DNA of 64,000 nt, taken from contig NZ_JTJB01000030.1 in the NCBI RefSeq assembly GCF_000794385.1, positions 43,708 through 107,707 on the forward strand. Direction: 5' to 3'. The stretch is from Thermus sp. 2.9. Its GTDB lineage: Bacteria; Deinococcota; Deinococci; Deinococcales; Thermaceae. A program made the translations under genes and the position numbers. Positions 33,386 to 41,957 of the stretch are shown piece after piece. The first letter of the stretch is position 1; each line of letters begins with the position of its first letter. The notes under the pieces were generated by a model. That model worked only from the letters and a program-made list of their open reading frames with translations, was not told the origin of the DNA and did not search any database.

Positions 33386-36055
33386 TCACTCAATGGTACG
33401 CGCCAGGACCTCCTCGAGGGTGGTAATCCCTTGGAGGGCCTTGTAGACGCCGTCTTCCCGCAAGGTCTTCATGCCCTTTTTGCGGGCGATCTCCTTGATC
33501 TCCGTGGCCGACTTGCCCGCCACGATGGCGTGGCGGATCTCGTCGTCCACCACCAGAAGCTCGTGGATGGCGTGGCGGCCCTTGTACCCCGTGCCCCCGC
33601 ACCGCTCGCACCCGGTGCCCTTAAAGAGCTTTGCCCCTTGGATTTCCTCTTCCGGGATGCCCAGCCGGCGGAGCACCTCGGGGTCGGGCTTCACCTCCAC
33701 CTTGCAGTGGTCGCAGATCCGGCGCACCAAGCGCTGGGAAAGGACGCCGATCAAGGCGGCGGAGATGTTGAAGAGCTCCACCCCCATCTCGTCCAGCCGA
33801 GTGATGGCCTGGGCGGCGTCGTTGGTGTGGAGGGTGGCGATGACCAGGTGGCCGGTGAGGGCCGCCTCCGTGGCGATCTTGGCGGTTTCCGAGTCGCGGA
33901 TCTCCCCCACCATGATGATGTCCGGGTCCTGGCGCAGGAAGGCGCGCAGGGCCCGGGCGAAGGTGAGCCCGGCCTGGGGGTTCACCTGGGTCTGGTTGAT
34001 GCCCGGGATCTCGTACTCCACGGGGTCTTCAATGGTCTGCGTGTTCTTGTCGGGGGTGGCGATGCGCTTCAGGATGGAAAAGGTGGTGAAGCTCTTGCCG
34101 CTTCCCGTGGGGCCGGTGATGAGGAAAATGCCGTAGGGCTTGGAGATCACCTCCTGGAAGCGCTCAAAAACCCCGGGGGCGAAGCCCAGCTGCTCTATCT
34201 CGGGGATATCCGCCGCCTTTTTCAAAAGGCGCATCACCGCCTTTTCCCCGTAGACCGTGGGCAGGGTGGAAAGCCGCAGGTCCACGTCAATGGCCCCTTC
34301 CCGGTAGCGCACCCGGCCGTCTTGGGGGAGGCGCTTTTCCGCGATGTTGAGCCCGCCCATGATCTTGATGACGCTGATCACCGGGCCCAAAGCCCCCTTG
34401 GGCAAGGTGGTGTACTGGCGCAGGGTGCCGTCAATCCTAAGGCGCACCAGCACGTCGGACTGGCGGGGCTCCACGTGGATGTCGGAGGCGTCTTGGAGGT
34501 AGGCTTCCCGGATCACCTGCTTGACGAAGCGCTGGGCGGCGCTTTCGTCCAGCTCGGCGGTGAGGGTTTCCTCCTCGGCCTGGTACCCCTTGGAAAGCTC
34601 CTTGGCCAGCTCCCCCAGCTCCTCCTTGCCGTAAAAGCGCTCAATGAGCTTGACGATGGCCGCCTCGGTGGCCACCGCCGGGACCACCTCGTAGCCCAGG
34701 CCCTTGCGCTTTAGGGCCAGGCGCACGTCGTCCAGGGCCAGGATGTTGCGGGGGTCTTTCATGAGGAGGACCAGGGTCTTGCCCTCCAGGTGGTGGGGGA
34801 AGACGCCGTAGCGCCGGGCCAGGTCTTCGGGGATGAGGAGGGCGGCCCCGGGGTCGGGGGGGTTTTCCTGGGGGTCAATGTAGGCGTAACCCAGCTGGGT
34901 GGCCACCGCCTGGGCCAAGGCCTCGGGCTTGAGCTTGCCCGACTGGACCAGGGTGTCCTCGAGGCGGCCTCCCCCTTGGCGTTGCTTCTTCAGGGCCTCC
35001 TCCACGTCCTCGGGGCGGACGAGGCCCAGCTCCACCAGGATCTCCCCTAAAGGCTTGGCCTTGGGGAGGCGCTTTTGCACCTCCAGGGCCTCCCGCAGGT
35101 GCTCCCGGCTCAGGCGGCCTTCCTGCACCAAGACCTCTCCCAGGCGCCCCTTTTCCGGGTAGGCCCGGTGGAAAAGGGCCTCCCAGGCCCTGGGCAGGGT
35201 GAGGTAAAAGCGGGCGGGGCGGCCCAAAAGCTCCTCCACCGCTTCCTTGTGCCGGGGGTCGGCCAGGACCACCTCCACCTTGCCCTCACGGATGCTCACG
35301 GGGACGGCGCTAAAGCGCAGGGCGTCGGAGCGAAGGAGAAGGGCGGTGGCGGCGGGGTCGGGGATTAGCTCCTCGGTGGAGGGTAAGAACTCCAGACCCT
35401 TTTGCTCGGCGAGCGCCCGGTAGAGGTCTTCCTCGGGCAGGCCCTTTTGCACCAGGATCCGGCCCAGGAGGTCCCCGGTCCTTTCCTGCTCCACCAGGGC
35501 CTCCTCCAGGGTTTCCCGGTCAATAAGGCCCTTCCCTAGCAGAAGTTCGCCCAGGCGCAGCTCCCCTTGGCTTGGGCCTGCGGGTGGGGGCGGGAGGGGC
35601 AGGCCCAGTTCGGGATAGTTCTTGGCTAGGGCGTACTGGAAGGCGCTCTTGGTGGTTTGATAAGGCTCCACCACCAGGCCGGTGAGGTCTTCCACCTCCT
35701 CGAGGGCCAAGGTGTCCAGGGGGTTCACGAAGGCCACCCGCACCACCCCCGCCTCCTCGTCCAGGGCGAAGGGGATGGCCCCGAGCTCCTTGGCCTTTTC
35801 CGCCGGCAGGAGGGCCTTCACCTTGGGGGGGATTTCCAGCTCGTGGAGCTCCACCAAGGGGATGCCGAAGTGGTCCTCAATGGCCTGGGCGATGCGCCTT
35901 TCCGAAAGGAGGCCCGACTCCACGATGACCTCCGCCAGGCTTCCCCCCACCTCCCGGTGCTTCTCTAGGGCGAGCTGCAGCTCCTCGTCCGTGAGGAGCC
36001 CCGCATCCAAAAGGATGGCCCCAAGCCGCTTGTCGCCGATGGTCAGCACGCTCAT
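33386..36055 (-). CDS. pilF: Type IV pilus extension / DNA-uptake ATPase PilF
   Basis: A PilB-type motor for pilus assembly and, in Thermus, for natural transformation. The 889-residue protein has three N-terminal GSPII/MshEN modules at about 5-150, 165-310 and 315-470. They carry repeated RLGxxL-type motifs: KRLGAILLDAGLLTDEEL, LRLGELLLGKGLIDRETL, and GRLGEVLVQEGRLSREHL. MshEN domains are known c-di-GMP binders. The C-terminal motor has GPTGSGKSFTTF, DPDIIMVGEIRDSE, and ATLHTNDAAQ. A four-cysteine zinc site (CDHC and CERC) is near 770-805. It overlaps yqeG by 4 bp. Confidence 0.95.
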   Translation of the reverse strand: MSVLTIGDKRLGAILLDAGLLTDEELQLALEKHREVGGSLAEVIVESGLLSERRIAQAIEDHFGIPLVELHELEIPPKVKALLPAEKAKELGAIPFALDEEAGVVRVAFVNPLDTLALEEVEDLTGLVVEPYQTTKSAFQYALAKNYPELGLPLPPPPAGPSQGELRLGELLLGKGLIDRETLEEALVEQERTGDLLGRILVQKGLPEEDLYRALAEQKGLEFLPSTEELIPDPAATALLLRSDALRFSAVPVSIREGKVEVVLADPRHKEAVEELLGRPARFYLTLPRAWEALFHRAYPEKGRLGEVLVQEGRLSREHLREALEVQKRLPKAKPLGEILVELGLVRPEDVEEALKKQRQGGGRLEDTLVQSGKLKPEALAQAVATQLGYAYIDPQENPPDPGAALLIPEDLARRYGVFPHHLEGKTLVLLMKDPRNILALDDVRLALKRKGLGYEVVPAVATEAAIVKLIERFYGKEELGELAKELSKGYQAEEETLTAELDESAAQRFVKQVIREAYLQDASDIHVEPRQSDVLVRLRIDGTLRQYTTLPKGALGPVISVIKIMGGLNIAEKRLPQDGRVRYREGAIDVDLRLSTLPTVYGEKAVMRLLKKAADIPEIEQLGFAPGVFERFQEVISKPYGIFLITGPTGSGKSFTTFSILKRIATPDKNTQTIEDPVEYEIPGINQTQVNPQAGLTFARALRAFLRQDPDIIMVGEIRDSETAKIATEAALTGHLVIATLHTNDAAQAITRLDEMGVELFNISAALIGVLSQRLVRRICDHCKVEVKPDPEVLRRLGIPEEEIQGAKLFKGTGCERCGGTGYKGRHAIHELLVVDDEIRHAIVAGKSATEIKEIARKKGMKTLREDGVYKALQGITTLEEVLARTIE

Positions 36056-36534
36056 GAGGTTCCTCCCCAGGGTTTCCTAAACGGAGTTTCCAGCATCCGT
36101 ATGAAACGCGTGTAAAAGAACTCCTTTTCCCGCAAGGGGGGCACCAGCACGGTGTAGGCCCCCACCAGGTTCCCCCCCAGCACGTCGGTGAAGACCTGAT
36201 CCCCCACCACCGCCACCTCCCGGGCGGGAAGGCCCAGGGCCCCTAGGGCCTTGCGGAAGCCGAGCCAGGGCTTCAGGGCGGGGGCGTGGCCGGGAAGGCC
36301 AAGCCGGCGTTGGATGCGGGCGAAGCGCTCGGGTAGGGCGTTGGAGAGGAGGTAGATGGGCACCTCCGCCCTCAAGGCGGCAAGCCACCTTCCGAGTTCC
36401 GGGGGAAGCTCCTCCTCCCCGTGGGGCAAGAGGGTGTTGTCCAGGTCCAGGATCACCCCCTTAAGCCCCCGCTCCTTTAGCCAAGCGGGGGTGAGGTGGA
36501 GGAGGGAAGGGAGAACCTCCCGGGGGAAAAGCAT
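36052..36534 (-). CDS. YqeG-family HAD phosphatase
   Basis: A 160-residue HAD IIIA phosphatase. Motif I is GVILDLDNTLLPHG near 26-39, motif II YLLSNALPER near 61, and motif IV VAVVGDQVFTDVLGGNL near 107. The ending FFYTRFIRMLE is typical of YqeG, and relatives include mitochondrial PGP phosphatase. The ATG at 36534 lies 6 nt after CACAAT. It is co-transcribed with pilF through an ATGA overlap. The substrate is unproven. Confidence 0.85.
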   Translation of the reverse strand: MLFPREVLPSLLHLTPAWLKERGLKGVILDLDNTLLPHGEEELPPELGRWLAALRAEVPIYLLSNALPERFARIQRRLGLPGHAPALKPWLGFRKALGALGLPAREVAVVGDQVFTDVLGGNLVGAYTVLVPPLREKEFFYTRFIRMLETPFRKPWGGTS

Positions 36535-36540
36535 GGTTTC

Positions 36541-36546
36541 ATTGTG
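36541..36546 (-). promoter_or_regulatory. -10-like box before yqeG gene
   Basis: CACAAT on the minus strand, 6 nt before the ATG. The surrounding GTGGCANAATG is repeated before pgeF. Confidence 0.3.
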
Positions 36547-36569
36547 CCACGCCCCGGGTGAACGCCGCC

Positions 36570-37296
36570 TTAACGGGAAAGCATCACCAGGCCCCACATC
36601 CTTCCCGTCTTCCCCCGGTCGCGCCGGTGGGAAAAGAGGGCCGGGGAGCAGGCGGTGCAAAGCCCCACGCGGTAGATGCGCCTCTCGGAAATCCCGCCCC
36701 TTTCCGCTTGGAGGAGGATGGCCTTTTCCAAGTCCAGGAGATACTTGCCCGGAGCGCCTTCGTCCTTGCGGAAGGTGGGAAGCCCCGCCCTTAGGAAGGC
36801 CTCCACCACCTCCTCCCCCACCTGGTAGCAGCACCCCCCGATGCCGGGGCCCAGGGCCAGGTGGGCTTCCCTTGGGTCTAGCCCGAGGTCGGCCAGGAGG
36901 GCGAGGGCTTTGGGCAAAATCCCCCCCCACCACGCCCCGCCAGCCGGCGTGCAGGGCCGCCACTGCCCCTTGGGGGTGGTAGAGGAGGAGGGGGTAGCAG
37001 TCCGCCACCCCCACCCGGAGGAGGAGGCCTTTGGTGGTGGTGAGGAGGCCATCCCCTTCCCAGACCCCCGGGCCCTCCACCAGGTGGACCGCCGTGCCGT
37101 GCACCTGCTTGAGGGCGGCCACGGGCGGGTGGCCGAAGGCGGCGAGCACGCGGCGTTGGTTCTCCGCCACCCTTTGGGGGTCGTCCCCGGTGGCGGGGGA
37201 GAGGTTGAGGCGGGCGAAGGGGCCTTCGGAGACCCCGCCGAGCCGGGTGGTGAAGCCGTGGGGGGTGGGAAGGGGAGTGGTGAGAAGGGGCACCAC
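36570..37296 (-). pseudogene. pgeF: PgeF/YfiH-family purine nucleoside phosphorylase (frameshifted)
   Basis: The YfiH family (once called laccase or polyphenol oxidase) has purine nucleoside phosphorylase/adenosine deaminase-type activity or edits peptidoglycan precursors. HGFTTRLGGVSEGPFARLNL begins the protein and VAALHAGWRGVVGG holds a metal His. The frame then breaks in a G8 run (C8 at 36921-36928). With seven G it continues ILPKALALLADLGLDPREAH, GPGIGGCCYQVGEEV and LCTACSPALFSHRRDRGK, for about 242 residues. The GTG start lies 6 nt after CAGAAT. First gene of the pgeF-yqeG-pilF operon. Confidence 0.85.
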
Positions 37297-37302
37297 GGGA
37301 CC

Positions 37303-37308
37303 ATTCTG
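37303..37308 (-). promoter_or_regulatory. -10-like box before pgeF
   Basis: CAGAAT on the minus strand, 6 nt before the GTG. Confidence 0.3.
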
Positions 37309-37354
37309 CCACGGGAAGTGTGCCTTTTACCCCTAAGCTTCAAGGGCTCAGGTG

Positions 37355-37360
37355 TATATT
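37355..37360 (+). promoter_or_regulatory. -10 box of DUF4395-like gene
   Basis: TATATT, 7 nt before the ATG at 37368. Confidence 0.45.
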
Positions 37361-37367
37361 GGGACCC

Positions 37368-37772
37368 ATGAAGACGGACCGGAACCAGCTCCGCTTCAAC
37401 CAGGCCCTCTTGGTCCTCCTGCTGCCCCTGGCGGCCCTTGTGGACCTCCCCTGGCTGGTGTACGCCCTTTTCCTCCTCATGGCGAGCCAGCACACCCCCT
37501 ACGACCTGATGGTGGCCCTAAAGCGGCTTCTTAGGGTGCCGGCCCATCCCGTGGAGGAGGACCCTAGGCCCCACCGCTTCGCCCGCACCCTGGGGGCGGT
37601 CTTCTTGGGCCTGGCCTCCCTCTTCCTCCTTCTGGGCCTGAAGGGGGTGGGCTACGCCTTGGCCCTGGTGGTGGCCCTTTTGGCCTTTGTCAACCTGGCC
37701 TTCGGCTTTTGCCTGGGCTGCTTCCTCTACCTTCACCTCCGCTACGCCCGGGCCCTTTTCACCGGGAAATAG
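37368..37772 (+). CDS. DUF4395-like membrane protein
   Basis: A 134-residue protein with hydrophobic segments at about 10-40 and 75-125. The C-terminal segment contains GFCLGCFLYLHLRY with a CxxC pair, a hallmark of DUF4395 proteins. The N-terminus DRNQLRFNQALL also fits. Redox or thiol-related function has been suggested for the family from its CxxC, but none is established. It is a single gene whose stop overlaps the convergent ribH by 14 bp. Confidence 0.72.
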   Translation: MKTDRNQLRFNQALLVLLLPLAALVDLPWLVYALFLLMASQHTPYDLMVALKRLLRVPAHPVEEDPRPHRFARTLGAVFLGLASLFLLLGLKGVGYALALVVALLAFVNLAFGFCLGCFLYLHLRYARALFTGK

Positions 37773-38232
37773 CCTCCAAAAGGCGCGCCATCTCAATGGC
37801 GGTGAAGACCGCCTCGGCGCCCTTGTTCCCCGCCTTACCCCCGGCCCGCTCCTGGGCCTCCTCGGGGGTGTTGGTGGTGAGGACGCCGAAGACGATGGGC
37901 TTTTCCGTCTGGAGCATGGCCTGCATGAGGCCGCTTGCCGCCTGGGCGGCCACGTACTCAAAGTGGGGGGTTTCCCCGCGGATCACCGCCCCTAGGGCCA
38001 CCACGGCGTCCACGTCGGGACGTTGGGCCAGGCGCTTGGCCACCAGGGGGAGTTCAAAGGAACCGGGCACCCAGGCCACCAGGACCTCCGCCGGGTCGCC
38101 CCCGAGCCGGGCGTAGGCCTCGAGGGCCCCCTCCAATAGGAGCTTGGTCACCCGCTCGTTGAAGCGGCCCACGGCGATGGCGAGCCGCACCCCTTGGGCG
38201 GTGAGGATGGGGGAAAAGGTCTTGGCCTGCAT
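37759..38232 (-). CDS. ribH: Lumazine synthase
   Basis: 6,7-dimethyl-8-ribityllumazine synthase, the penultimate riboflavin step. The 157-residue protein has VGRFNERVTKLLLEGA near 21, WVPGSFELPLVAKRL near 53, VVALGAVIRGETPHFEYVA near 77, and PIVFGVLTTNTPEEAQER near 111. The ATG lies 6 nt after TATATT. It is divergent from crcB, and the two -10 boxes overlap. Confidence 0.96.
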   Translation of the reverse strand: MQAKTFSPILTAQGVRLAIAVGRFNERVTKLLLEGALEAYARLGGDPAEVLVAWVPGSFELPLVAKRLAQRPDVDAVVALGAVIRGETPHFEYVAAQAASGLMQAMLQTEKPIVFGVLTTNTPEEAQERAGGKAGNKGAEAVFTAIEMARLLEAISR

Positions 38233-38238
38233 GGCCCC

Positions 38239-38246
38239 AATATACT
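38239..38246. promoter_or_regulatory. Overlapping divergent -10 boxes of ribH and crcB
   Basis: Minus-strand TATATT occupies 38239-38244 and plus-strand TATACT occupies 38241-38246. Each ends 6 nt before its start codon. RNA polymerase could occupy only one at a time. Confidence 0.5.
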
Positions 38247-38252
38247 TTTTGC

Positions 38253-38624
38253 GTGGAGCGCTACCTTCTGGTGGCCCTGGGCGGGGCCTTGGGTTCGGCC
38301 TTGCGCTACGGCCTGGGGGCCTACGTCCAGGGGCTTTTGGGCCCGGGCTTCCCCTATAGCACCCTCTTCGTGAACGCCCTGGGGAGCTTCCTCATTGGGG
38401 CGGTGATCCGGCTTTCCTTGGAAGGGGCCCTTTCCCCCGAGGCCCGGCTTTTCCTGGCGGTGGGCGTTTTGGGGGGGTTCACCACCTTCTCCACCTTTAG
38501 CTACGAGACCCTGGCCCTCCTGCAGGAGGGCGAGGTGGGGCGGGCTTTGGCTTACGCCGGCTTGAGCCTTTTCCTGGGGCTTAGCTTGGTGTACGGGGGC
38601 TACCGCCTGGCCGGGCTCCTCTAG
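38253..38624 (+). CDS. crcB: Fluoride channel CrcB/Fluc
   Basis: A 123-residue, four-helix membrane protein that exports fluoride as a dual-topology dimer. Signatures are GGALGSALRYGLG near 10, LFVNALGSFLIGAVI near 39, and GFTTFSTFSYETLALL near 75. The GTG start lies 6 nt after TATACT. The 20-bp intergenic region leaves no room for a fluoride riboswitch. Confidence 0.93.
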   Translation: MERYLLVALGGALGSALRYGLGAYVQGLLGPGFPYSTLFVNALGSFLIGAVIRLSLEGALSPEARLFLAVGVLGGFTTFSTFSYETLALLQEGEVGRALAYAGLSLFLGLSLVYGGYRLAGLL

Positions 38625-39058
38625 CCCACCTCTAAGACCTCGGCCAAATAGGTGAGGGCGAGCTTGTAGGAAAGGGGGCCGAAGCCGGAGATGATCCCCC
38701 GGCAGGCCCCGGCGGTCACGGAGTGTTGCCGGAAAGGCTCCCGGGCGTGGAGGTTGGTGAGGTGCACCTCCACCACGGGGAGGGGTTGGGCGCGAAGGGC
38801 GTCCAGGAGGGCGTAGGAGTAGTGGGTGAGGGCCCCGGGGTTTAGGACGATGGCCAAAAATCCTTCCCGGTGGGCCTGCTGCACCCATTCAATGAGCTGG
38901 CCTTCGTAGTTGCTCTGGCGGAAGGCCACCCCGAGGCCCACTTCCGCCCCCCATGCCTCGCAGAGCGCCTCCAGCTCTTCCAACGTGGTGCGGCCGTACA
39001 CCTCGGGCTCCCGCGTTCCCAAAAGGTTCAGGTTGGGGCCGTTCAGGATCAGGACCAT
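38621..39058 (-). CDS. aroQ: 3-dehydroquinate dehydratase, type II
   Basis: Third step of the shikimate pathway. The 145-residue protein has LILNGPNLNLLGTREPEVYG with the catalytic Arg and Tyr, then FRQSNYEGQLIEWVQQA near 48. LNPGALTHYSYALLDAL is near 71, and VVEVHLTNLHAREPFR near 93. The ATG at 39058 follows GGGGAG. The stop overlaps the crcB stop through a shared CTAG. Confidence 0.95.
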   Translation of the reverse strand: MVLILNGPNLNLLGTREPEVYGRTTLEELEALCEAWGAEVGLGVAFRQSNYEGQLIEWVQQAHREGFLAIVLNPGALTHYSYALLDALRAQPLPVVEVHLTNLHAREPFRQHSVTAGACRGIISGFGPLSYKLALTYLAEVLEVG

Positions 39059-39070
39059 AGGGCTCCCCAT

Positions 39071-39076
39071 TAGCAT
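39071..39076 (+). promoter_or_regulatory. -10 box of M23 peptidase gene
   Basis: TAGCAT, exactly 6 nt before the ATG at 39083. Confidence 0.4.
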
Positions 39077-39082
39077 AAGGCC

Positions 39083-40048
39083 ATGCCCCGCTTCCTCCTC
39101 TTGGCCTTCCTTTTTCTTTGCGCCTGGGCCCAGACCCACACCGTGGCCCCGGGGGAAACCCTTTACGGGATCGCCAGGCGCTATGGCACCACGGTGGAAG
39201 CCCTGGCCCGCCTCAACGGGCTAAGGGACCCCCACCGCATCCGGGTGGGCCAGGTCCTCTGGGTGGGGGGGCAGGAGGCCCCCCTTCCCCGGGGCAGGGC
39301 CGTGTTCTGGCCGCCGGTGCAGGGGCGGGCCTTCGGCCTTCGGGTGGAGGGCTACACCTCGGGCCAGGCGGAGTTCCTCGGGGCACGCTATCCCTTGGTG
39401 CCCGGCTCCCGGGGGCTTTGGGGGCTCCTGGCGGTGGGGGCTTTGGTGACCCCAGGGGAGTACCCGCTACGCCTCCTCCTGGAGGGGGAAGCGGTTTCCC
39501 TAACCCTGCTGGTCGCCCCGGGGCAGTATGGCCAGGAGGCCCTGGCCTTGAGCCCAAGCCTCGAGGCCCTCCTCCAGGACCCGGAGGCGAAGGCGGAGCG
39601 AAAGCGGGTGGTGGCCGCCTGCCCCAAGGAAGGGCCCCTTCTTGCCAAGGCGTTTCTTGCCCCCGTGGAAGGGGCCAGGGTCACGAGCCCCTTCGGCACC
39701 CGGCGGCGTTACGGGAACCGCTTCGCTTCCTACCACGAGGGCCTGGACCTCGCCGCTCCTTTGGGCACCCCGGTGCGGGCGGTGGCGGAGGGGGTGGTGG
39801 TGCTCTCCCAGAGGCTTCGGGTGCGGGGCGAGGCCGTGGTCCTGGCCCACGGGATGGGGCTTTGCACCGGGTATTGGCACTTGTCGGAACGAAGGGTGCG
39901 GGAAGGGGAAAGGGTGCGGGCGGGCGAGGTGTTGGGGCTTTTGGGGAGCACGGGGCTTTCCACCGGGCCCCACCTGCACCTGGAGGTGCGCCTAAAGGGG
40001 GTGCCCGTGGACCCCGCCCCCTTTTTCCAGGGGCTTCCCCTACCCTAG
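39083..40048 (+). CDS. LysM-M23 peptidoglycan endopeptidase, secreted
   Basis: A 321-residue exported protein. A signal peptide covers about 1-16 ([13 protein letters not shown]). A LysM peptidoglycan-binding domain at about 18-62 has [17 protein letters not shown]. The C-terminal M23 metallopeptidase domain (about 190-318) has zinc ligands in [16 protein letters not shown] and [10 protein letters not shown], plus [14 protein letters not shown]. All expected ligands are present, so it should be active in cell-wall remodelling. The stop overlaps the opposing methyltransferase gene by 9 bp. Confidence 0.9.
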   Translation: MPRFLLLAFLFLCAWAQTHTVAPGETLYGIARRYGTTVEALARLNGLRDPHRIRVGQVLWVGGQEAPLPRGRAVFWPPVQGRAFGLRVEGYTSGQAEFLGARYPLVPGSRGLWGLLAVGALVTPGEYPLRLLLEGEAVSLTLLVAPGQYGQEALALSPSLEALLQDPEAKAERKRVVAACPKEGPLLAKAFLAPVEGARVTSPFGTRRRYGNRFASYHEGLDLAAPLGTPVRAVAEGVVVLSQRLRVRGEAVVLAHGMGLCTGYWHLSERRVREGERVRAGEVLGLLGSTGLSTGPHLHLEVRLKGVPVDPAPFFQGLPLP

Positions 40049-41260
40049 CCTTAGGAGGGAGAGGACCTCCACGTGGTGGGTGAAGGGGAAGAAGTCGTAG
40101 GGCCGCACGAAGGCCAGGCGGTACCCCCCCTCTGCCAAGACCCCCACGTCCCGGGCCCAGGTGGCGGGGTCGCAGGCGATGTAGAGGATCTCCGCGGGCC
40201 GGCTTTCCAGAAGGTAGGCCCGCACCTCCGGGGTGAGCCCGGCGCGGGGTGGGTCCACCACCACCAGGTCAAAGCGGCCGAACCGGGCCGCCTCCCGCAC
40301 GTCCCCCCGGTGGAAGCGGAGGTTTTCCACCCCAAGCCGCCTCCGGTCCGCCTCGCCCCGCCGCACCGCCTCCTTGCTCACCTCCACCGCCACCACCTCG
40401 CCGTAGCGGGGGGCGAGGAGGAGGGAGAGGAGGCCGCTTCCGGCGTAGAGCTCCAGGGCCCGCTTTCCCCCCTGCACGAGCCCTTCCGCCTCGGCCAAGA
40501 GGTCCCCCGCCACCAAGGGGTTCACCTGGCTGAAGCTCTCCACGCTCACGGTGGCGGTGAGGGGGCCAAAGCGCTCTAGAAGCGTCCTTTCCCCGTGGAG
40601 GGGCGTGACCCGGCCGCGGAAACGCCCCTTGGGGGAAGGCTCCGCCCAGACCACCCCGGCGAAGCCCTCCTTCACCAGGGCCTTGGCGGGGCGCTTTAAG
40701 GCCTCGAGGCTTCCCCCGACGAGGCCGAGGAGCACCTTCCCTTCCAAAAGGCTTCCCCGGAGGACCACCTCCTCCACGGGCAGGGGCCAGGTGCGGAGGA
40801 GCCGGAAGGCCCAGGCCAGGGGCTCGGCCACCAGGGGGTCTTCCTCCAGGGGGTAAAGGGTGTGGCTTTCCGGAAGGCGGTAGGCCAGGCCCCCCAGGGG
40901 ATAGCGGGCGTACTGGGCGGAGGTGCGGTAGCCCAAGGGCCTTGGGGAGGGGTGGATGGGAAGGAGGGGGGCTTGGAGCTTGGCGATGCGCTCCAGGGCG
41001 TCTTGCACCAAGGCTTCCTTGAGGGGGAGCTGGGCTTCATAGGCCAAGGGCAGGTCGGCGGAGGGGGGGAGGGGGTGGGGGTGGCGCTTTGGGTGGGGCT
41101 CTAAGATTTCCACGTCCTCCAGAAAAAGGGCCCCCTTGCGCCGCACCGGCCTTCCCCGCACCACCTCCCCCGGCAGGGCCCCCTTGACCAGGATGGCCCC
41201 CTCCTCCGTGCGGGCGAGGCCAAAGCCCCCCGGGACGAGCTTTTCCACGCGGAGCCGCAT
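40040..41260 (-). CDS. RNA (uracil-5-)-methyltransferase, RumA/TrmA type
   Basis: A SAM-dependent m5U methyltransferase for rRNA or tRNA, 406 residues. The N-terminal TRAM-like domain (about 1-55) has [15 protein letters not shown]. The SAM site is [15 protein letters not shown] near 270. [12 protein letters not shown] is near 333, and the catalytic Cys is in [14 protein letters not shown] near 360. The four cysteines that bind Fe-S in RumA/RlmD are missing from the usual position. A TATGGT box lies 6 nt before the ATG. Which uridine it modifies cannot be told. Confidence 0.87.
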   Translation of the reverse strand: MRLRVEKLVPGGFGLARTEEGAILVKGALPGEVVRGRPVRRKGALFLEDVEILEPHPKRHPHPLPPSADLPLAYEAQLPLKEALVQDALERIAKLQAPLLPIHPSPRPLGYRTSAQYARYPLGGLAYRLPESHTLYPLEEDPLVAEPLAWAFRLLRTWPLPVEEVVLRGSLLEGKVLLGLVGGSLEALKRPAKALVKEGFAGVVWAEPSPKGRFRGRVTPLHGERTLLERFGPLTATVSVESFSQVNPLVAGDLLAEAEGLVQGGKRALELYAGSGLLSLLLAPRYGEVVAVEVSKEAVRRGEADRRRLGVENLRFHRGDVREAARFGRFDLVVVDPPRAGLTPEVRAYLLESRPAEILYIACDPATWARDVGVLAEGGYRLAFVRPYDFFPFTHHVEVLSLLRLG

Positions 41261-41266
41261 CCCCTT

Positions 41267-41272
41267 ACCATA
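41267..41272 (-). promoter_or_regulatory. -10 box of methyltransferase gene
   Basis: TATGGT on the minus strand, exactly 6 nt before the ATG. Confidence 0.4.
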
Positions 41273-41291
41273 CCAGAAGGCCAGGGAGCGC

Positions 41292-41297
41292 TAAGAT
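41292..41297 (+). promoter_or_regulatory. -10 box of response-regulator gene
   Basis: TAAGAT, exactly 6 nt before the GTG at 41304. Confidence 0.4.
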
Positions 41298-41303
41298 GAA
41301 GGG

Positions 41304-41957
41304 GTGATCCGGGTGCTTTTGGCAGACGACCATGCCCTTTTCCGCCAAGGGCTAAAGAGCCTTTTGGAGGCGGAGGGGGATTTCCGGGTGGTGGGGGAGG
41401 CCAAGGACGGCTGGGAGGCCCTGCGGCACGCCCTCGAGGCCAAGCCGGACGTGATCCTCATGGACATCCAGATGCCGGGGTTGGACGGGGTGCAGGCCAC
41501 CCAGGCCATCCTCAAGGAGTGGCCCGAGGCCAAGGTCATCATGCTCACCATGTACCGCCAGGACGCTTACGTCTTTGAGGCGGTGAAGGCGGGGGCCCGG
41601 GGGTACCTCCTGAAGGACACGGACGCGCAGGAGCTCATCGGGGCCATCCGCCGGGTGCACGCCGGGGAGGTGCTCTTGGACGCCGAGCTGGCGGGGCGCA
41701 TCATCCAGGATTTCCGGGCCAAGAAGGAGGCGCAGGCTCCCTTGCACGCCGAGCTTTCCGAGCGGGAGGTGCAGATCCTCAAGCTGGTGGCCCAGGGGTA
41801 CACCAACCTGGAGATCGCCGCCGAGCTGGGCCTTTCCGAGAAGACGGTGCGCAACCGCCTTTCCGAGATCTTCCAGAAGCTCCACCTCAATAACCGCACC
41901 CAGGCGGCCCTCTACGCCATCCGCGAGGGGCTGGCCCAACCCGAGCCGGAAGAGTAG
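41304..41957 (+). CDS. NarL/FixJ-type response regulator
   Basis: A 217-residue two-domain regulator. The receiver domain (1-120) has the acidic pair [13 protein letters not shown], the phospho-acceptor Asp in [14 protein letters not shown] near 54, and the Lys in [11 protein letters not shown] near 105. The LuxR-type HTH (about 148-205) has [20 protein letters not shown] and [18 protein letters not shown]. No histidine kinase gene is adjacent, so the partner is unknown. The stop shares a base with the downstream M20 peptidase start. Confidence 0.92.
   Translation: MIRVLLADDHALFRQGLKSLLEAEGDFRVVGEAKDGWEALRHALEAKPDVILMDIQMPGLDGVQATQAILKEWPEAKVIMLTMYRQDAYVFEAVKAGARGYLLKDTDAQELIGAIRRVHAGEVLLDAELAGRIIQDFRAKKEAQAPLHAELSEREVQILKLVAQGYTNLEIAAELGLSEKTVRNRLSEIFQKLHLNNRTQAALYAIREGLAQPEPEE

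Noticed and set aside
33431..34714. 427-codon plus-strand frame opposite pilF
   Set aside because: Antisense shadow of a highly conserved ATPase; His/Gly/Val-rich composition typical of such shadows.
36052..37296. A single 414-residue fusion of PgeF and a HAD phosphatase
   Set aside because: The fusion arises only from the C8-tract frameshift; each half matches a separate family and the HAD part has its own start at 36534.
38233..38252. Fluoride riboswitch upstream of crcB
   Set aside because: Only 20 bp separate the ribH and crcB starts and the -10 box lies 6 nt from the GTG, so there is no leader RNA to fold.
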